DNA from: an uncultured bacterium
GTDB taxonomy: Bacteria > Planctomycetota > GCA-002687715
NCBI GenBank assembly: GCA_902826835.1
Contig: CADEGH010000004.1
Span: 1 to 64,000, forward strand
DNA: 64,000 nucleotides
Direction: 5' to 3'
In this document: piece by piece, positions 60,435-64,000 of the stretch
Numbering within the stretch: the stretch's first letter is position 1
Layout of the letters: every line of letters begins with the position of its first letter
Translations under genes and position numbers: made by a program
The notes under the pieces: generated by a model
Told to the model about the DNA's origin: nothing
Databases searched by the model: none
The model's input: only the letters and a program-made list of their open reading frames with translations

Positions 60435-61640
60435 GTGGCCAACGAAATCGCGATCACCGCTCGTGACCTCGGAAAGGTCTTCCGGGTGTACCCCGACCCC
60501 CGCAGTCGCATCGTGGAGTGGGTCACTCGAGGCAAGGTCAAGCGCCACACCGAAAAGTGGGCGCTCCGCGGCGTGAGCTTCGATGTCCCGAAAGGATCGG
60601 CCCTCGGAGTCGTCGGGAGCAATGGAGCCGGCAAGAGCACCTTGCTCAAGATCATGAGCGGAACCACTCTGCCCACCACCGGTCACTTCGAGGTAAGGGG
60701 CCGCCTCGGTTCGCTGCTCGAACTTGGCGCGGGCTTCCACGGAGACTTCTCCGGCAAAGACAACATCTTCATGAACGCGGCCATCATGGGGATTCCCAAG
60801 CGCGAAGTGAAGGAGCGCTTCTCGGAGCTCGCCGAGTTCGCCGAGCTCGGCGATTACCTCATGATGCCGGTGCGCACCTACAGCTCGGGGATGACGATGC
60901 GCCTCGCGTTTGCCACCGCGCTGTTGGCTCATCCGGACATCCTGATCCTGGACGAGGTGCTTGCGGTCGGGGACGCCTATTTCCAAAAGAAGTGCATGGA
61001 TCGGATTCGCAAGATTCGCGAGTCCGGAACCTCCGTGCTCTTCGTCTCGCACAGCATTTACCACATCCGCCACATTTGTGATGCCGCCATCTGGCTCCAC
61101 CAGGGTCAACAGATGGATTCCGGAGATCCCACGAAGATCACCGACGAGTACGTCAACTTCACGATGGCCCAATCGAGTGGGCAGGCCAGTCAGGCCGGGG
61201 CTACAGAAACGCCCGATCTTGCCCTGCCTCACTTGGGCCCGATCAAGATCACCCGCGCCGGAGAGACGACGGAAACGCTCGAATTCCGGAGTGGCGAGTT
61301 TGCCGACATCCACGTCTCGTATGTCAATCCTTCGGGCCGGGGCCGACATCACGTGGGCGTCATCGTGAATCGCAACGACGACCTCATGATCTTCTCGACC
61401 CGCAGCTCCGACCATGGTTGTGCGCTCCAGGGCAAAGAAGCCTCCCTGGTCGTGCGGGTGCCCCTCTCGTTCACGGCCGGGGAGTTCTACATCAGCGGCT
61501 ACCTCCTCGACGAGAGCTGTGACCACATCCTCGATCAGCGATTGGCCTGGTCCCGCTTCAAGGTCAATTACACGGGCATGGAGAAGGGCGTCATCCTCGC
61601 CGATGTGAAATGGCTCGCTCCCGAGGCTCAGCCGCGATGA
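60435..61640 (+). CDS. Polysaccharide ABC transporter ATPase with C-terminal Wzt-like domain
   Basis: A 401-residue protein, GTG start at 60435. The ATPase domain has GVVGSNGAGKSTLLKIMSGT (Walker A), TYSSGMTMRLAFATALL (signature) and PDILILDEVLAVGDAYFQKK (Walker B). Residues about 255-400 are an extra domain (LEFRSGEFADIHVSYVNPSG ... GEFYISGYLLDESC) placed like the carbohydrate-binding domain of Wzt, which recognises the finished chain end. Its stop overlaps the methyltransferase fusion gene by 4 bp (61637-61640). Confidence 0.9.
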   Translation: MANEIAITARDLGKVFRVYPDPRSRIVEWVTRGKVKRHTEKWALRGVSFDVPKGSALGVVGSNGAGKSTLLKIMSGTTLPTTGHFEVRGRLGSLLELGAGFHGDFSGKDNIFMNAAIMGIPKREVKERFSELAEFAELGDYLMMPVRTYSSGMTMRLAFATALLAHPDILILDEVLAVGDAYFQKKCMDRIRKIRESGTSVLFVSHSIYHIRHICDAAIWLHQGQQMDSGDPTKITDEYVNFTMAQSSGQASQAGATETPDLALPHLGPIKITRAGETTETLEFRSGEFADIHVSYVNPSGRGRHHVGVIVNRNDDLMIFSTRSSDHGCALQGKEASLVVRVPLSFTAGEFYISGYLLDESCDHILDQRLAWSRFKVNYTGMEKGVILADVKWLAPEAQPR

Positions 61641-63316
61641 CCGGATGGGGCAAAAACGCCTTCGGCCCTAACTGGCCGCCCGGGCGTCCCCCGGGGCTGG
61701 CGGATGCCTTTGGTATTCGCCCCGACCACCGCGTTTTGGAAGTCGGGGGAGGCGGCAACGCATGGTCGCGCGCGAACGTGATCTGCGACCTCACGTTCGG
61801 ATGTTCGGCGCAGCGCAATGGCGCCCCTGCCGTCCTCGAGCCGGGAAAACGTTACGTCGAGGCCGCCGTCGAGTCGCTGCCTTTCTCAAATCTCGAATTC
61901 GATTTTGTCTATTGCACCCAGGTCCTCGAGCACGTCCGGGATCCCGAGCGGGCGGCCGCGGAATTGTCGCGCGTGGCGCGCCGCGGCTTTGTCGAGGTCC
62001 CGTCGCGCTTCGGTGAATTGACGCACGGCAATCCGACCCATCGCTGGATCGTCGACCGGGAGGAAGACTCCCTGGTATTCCAAGCCCGGCCCTTCATAGA
62101 ACACCCACTCCGCAGCTTCTTCTACGGAATCCTGTTCCAAAACCCCGAGCTTAGGCACCGTTGCGAAGAGGAATATCGCAACCTCTTCAACCACCAGCTC
62201 CTCTGGGAGGGGACTCTGAAAGTCCGCATCGCGCCCCACTCCGGTGGTGAGGCGTTTCATTACGAAAACCCCTCCCACGCTCTGCGGGCCCACTGGAGCT
62301 TCGCCCGCGACACCCTCGCGGCGGGAGCTCCGCCCGAATACGCTTTTCCCGAGCTCCTGGAGGCGAGGCGCCGCGCGCCCGATTCTCCACTGCTTCGAGA
62401 ATTGCACGCCGTCTACTTGGCCCGCCAAGGGCGGATCGACGAGGCGCTGCACCTCGTCACCCCGACGAGTGCCCATGCGGGCACTGAGCTCCCGCGGCTT
62501 TTCCGCCAGGCCGCCGGGGGTCGACTCCATCCACGCGACATCCCGATACCTCCCTATCCGCCTTCGGTGGAAATCGACGTCGCCACCGAGCCGTCGCGCG
62601 AGGTTTCGGTACTCGCTGCGGCCGACCGAAGCGCCGATCTCCGAACCTCGGTGGTCTCCGCCTTGACCCAGGACTACCCCGACGTGGTGGTGTTCGCGGT
62701 CGTCCTCACCGGTCAGGAATCCGCCCTCTCCGGCCTTGAGTTCGGTTCACGTCTGGTGATCGTGCCGGCGCCGAATCTCGTGCAGGGCTTCAACACCGCC
62801 GCCACCCGCGCCGGCGGGACCTTCATGGCGTTTGCCATCGACGGCGATCATCTCCTGGCCCACCATCTCGTCACCGCGATCTCTCATCTCGAAAGTAGGG
62901 GAGTCGACACTCTCCACACTCGCGCCCTGTTCGCCGACGGAACGGGCGGCACCAAAGCGAACTTGGATCCGAACGATTCCCTGCATGGCCAGGTTCGCCT
63001 CTCGACCGTGGTGGCCCGCCGAAGTCGGCTCGCCACCCTCGGTCTATTGTCCGACCACCCGTGGCAAGACAGCGTGACGCATTGGCTCGGTCGCCTCGCC
63101 CGAACCGGCAGCGCGGCGAGTATCGAGACGGCTACGGTCCTACTTTCGATTGGTTCGACGGATCCGGCGGCCGTGCTTCCGCCGGAAGACATGCGCGGGC
63201 GACTCGACCCCATGGAACTGTGGCGTGAGGTGATCGCCGGAGCTACGCGCGTGCGTGGCCTGGAACAACGAATCGCGGACTTGGAACTGGCTTTGGCCGA
63301 GAGAGGAACGCCGTGA
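61637..63316 (+). CDS. Methyltransferase-glycosyltransferase fusion protein
   Basis: A 559-residue protein; ATG at 61637 overlaps the ATPase stop. Residues 1-215 form a class I methyltransferase: VLEVGGGGNAWSRANVICDL, FDFVYCTQVLEHVRDPERAA, RRGFVEVPSRFGELTHG. Residues 260-310 look like a TPR-like helical linker, and 315-470 resemble a degenerate GT2 domain (VSVLAAADRSADLRTSVVSA, LVQGFNTAATRAGGTFMAFA, IDGDHLLAHH). The end is a coiled coil (VRGLEQRIADLELALAE). In ABC-exported O-antigens a methyltransferase can cap the chain as the signal for Wzt; this gene's coupling to a Wzt-like ATPase fits such a role. Confidence 0.65.
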   Translation: MTGWGKNAFGPNWPPGRPPGLADAFGIRPDHRVLEVGGGGNAWSRANVICDLTFGCSAQRNGAPAVLEPGKRYVEAAVESLPFSNLEFDFVYCTQVLEHVRDPERAAAELSRVARRGFVEVPSRFGELTHGNPTHRWIVDREEDSLVFQARPFIEHPLRSFFYGILFQNPELRHRCEEEYRNLFNHQLLWEGTLKVRIAPHSGGEAFHYENPSHALRAHWSFARDTLAAGAPPEYAFPELLEARRRAPDSPLLRELHAVYLARQGRIDEALHLVTPTSAHAGTELPRLFRQAAGGRLHPRDIPIPPYPPSVEIDVATEPSREVSVLAAADRSADLRTSVVSALTQDYPDVVVFAVVLTGQESALSGLEFGSRLVIVPAPNLVQGFNTAATRAGGTFMAFAIDGDHLLAHHLVTAISHLESRGVDTLHTRALFADGTGGTKANLDPNDSLHGQVRLSTVVARRSRLATLGLLSDHPWQDSVTHWLGRLARTGSAASIETATVLLSIGSTDPAAVLPPEDMRGRLDPMELWREVIAGATRVRGLEQRIADLELALAERGTP

Positions 63317-64000
63317 GCTACCTCAACATGATTCTCGAGGAGGCCTTCAAAAACCTCGAGCCGGGCGCTTTCCCCTTCAGCATGGGAGTGGAGGTCACCA
63401 ACTTCTGCAACCTGAAGTGCCCGATGTGTCCGCGCGAGATCGCCGAACGTGGATTCGGCAACATGGACTTCGAGCTGTTCGCCAAGATCGCGGACGAAGC
63501 CTCCCACCACGCCTACCGCATCTTCCTGCCCCAGGGATTCGGTGAGAGTTTCATTCACCCTCGCTTCCGGGACATGCTGCTCTATCTGAAACAGAAGGGC
63601 GTGCATCCCACGATGGTGATCACCAACGGGACGCTCCTGAACGAGAAAAACGTCACCGCATTGATCGACGGCGAGGTGGACCTCGTGAGTGTCAGCCTCG
63701 ACGGCACTAACAAGGAGGTCTACGAGGCCATCCGCAAGAATGCCAACTACGAGCGGGTCGTTGCCAATGTTCGCTACCTGTTCGAAGAGCGAGAACGCCG
63801 GCAGGCTACCCTCCCGCGGATCATCCTCCGCATGATCAAAATGGCGGAGACCGAAGCGGACGTGCCCAAGTTCCAAGAATACTGGGCGCCGTGGCTCAAG
63901 CCCGGCGACGAAATCGCGTTCAGCAACTATCAGACGTGGAACGGCAGCGTCGCGGACAAACGGGTCGAGGAACCGAGCGGAATGACCGCGCTCAAGAGCG
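63313..64000 (+). CDS. Radical SAM enzyme, N-terminal part (runs off the window)
   Basis: About 229 codons present, GTG start at 63313 overlapping the previous stop by 4 bp. The 4Fe-4S motif is CNLKCPMC (CxxxCxxC) near residue 32, preceded by GVEVTNFC, then VSVSLDGTNKEVYEAIRKN. Layout matches SPASM/glycan-modifying radical SAM proteins, but the C-terminal cysteines that would show a SPASM domain lie outside the window. Likely acts on a sugar or peptide of this export locus. Confidence 0.85.
   Translation, partial: MSYLNMILEEAFKNLEPGAFPFSMGVEVTNFCNLKCPMCPREIAERGFGNMDFELFAKIADEASHHAYRIFLPQGFGESFIHPRFRDMLLYLKQKGVHPTMVITNGTLLNEKNVTALIDGEVDLVSVSLDGTNKEVYEAIRKNANYERVVANVRYLFEERERRQATLPRIILRMIKMAETEADVPKFQEYWAPWLKPGDEIAFSNYQTWNGSVADKRVEEPSGMTALKS

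Noticed and set aside
59613..61526. 637-codon minus-strand open frame
   Set aside because: It is antisense to the Wzm and Wzt genes with intact Walker motifs; the product shows only the composition bias of a shadow frame.

Overview
The window is a high-GC, densely coded stretch of a Gram-negative bacterial chromosome with no plasmid or phage backbone. Lipopolysaccharide genes (kdsB, an LPS-kinase-like protein), split glycine dehydrogenase (gcvPA/gcvPB), a DUF1844 protein, several propeller/HEAT/DUF4388 fusion proteins and many large hypothetical membrane proteins suggest a member of the Planctomycetota or a nearby deep lineage. This is an inference from gene content; no 16S gene is present.

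Layout. 1-2.8 kb: the 5' part of an EboE-like gene, a DapB-fold oxidoreductase with a clean intrinsic terminator, and queG. 2.8-8.2 kb: a TetR regulator followed by three overlapping genes for a 4-hydroxybenzoyl-CoA-reductase-like molybdenum hydroxylase (hcrC-hcrA-hcrB order; the FAD subunit carries the extra four-cysteine 4Fe-4S loop), with a MocA-like cofactor cytidylyltransferase converging on it. 8.2-17.5 kb: a secreted D-aminoacylase, an RlmI-type methyltransferase, an LPS-kinase-like protein, a signal-peptide hypothetical, and a flippase-GT2-GT4 set. 17.5-22.5 kb: the glycine cleavage operon gcvT-gcvH-gcvPA-gcvPB plus a lipoate ligase. 22.5-36 kb: a DUF4388/TPR/propeller fusion, a lipoprotein-kdsB-pyrG-DUF1844 operon divergent from a LysM protein, an NtrX-like regulator, anmK, and a secreted HEAT protein containing a dead receiver-like domain.

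36.3-41.1 kb is an accessory island: a RhuM-Fic gene broken by one stop and two frameshifts, an IS256-type transposase remnant, a visibly less GC-rich WD40-like secreted protein, and a tRNA-Thr(CGT). After it come a degenerate receiver-like protein and a divergent RNase HII-like protein.

42.6-64 kb is a surface-polysaccharide locus: two UDP-galactopyranose-mutase-like flavoproteins, two tandem PMT-like and two tandem YfhO-like membrane proteins, a sugar nucleotidyltransferase, a GT2, two methyltransferases, then a divergent operon with a Wzm/Wzt-type ABC exporter, a methyltransferase-glycosyltransferase fusion, and a radical SAM enzyme running off the end. Most neighbours overlap by 4 bp, implying translational coupling.

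Regulatory signals that can be read include three sigma70-like promoters with 16-bp spacers, and several genes with a TANNNT box only 6-7 nt before the start codon and no Shine-Dalgarno sequence, which suggests leaderless transcripts.
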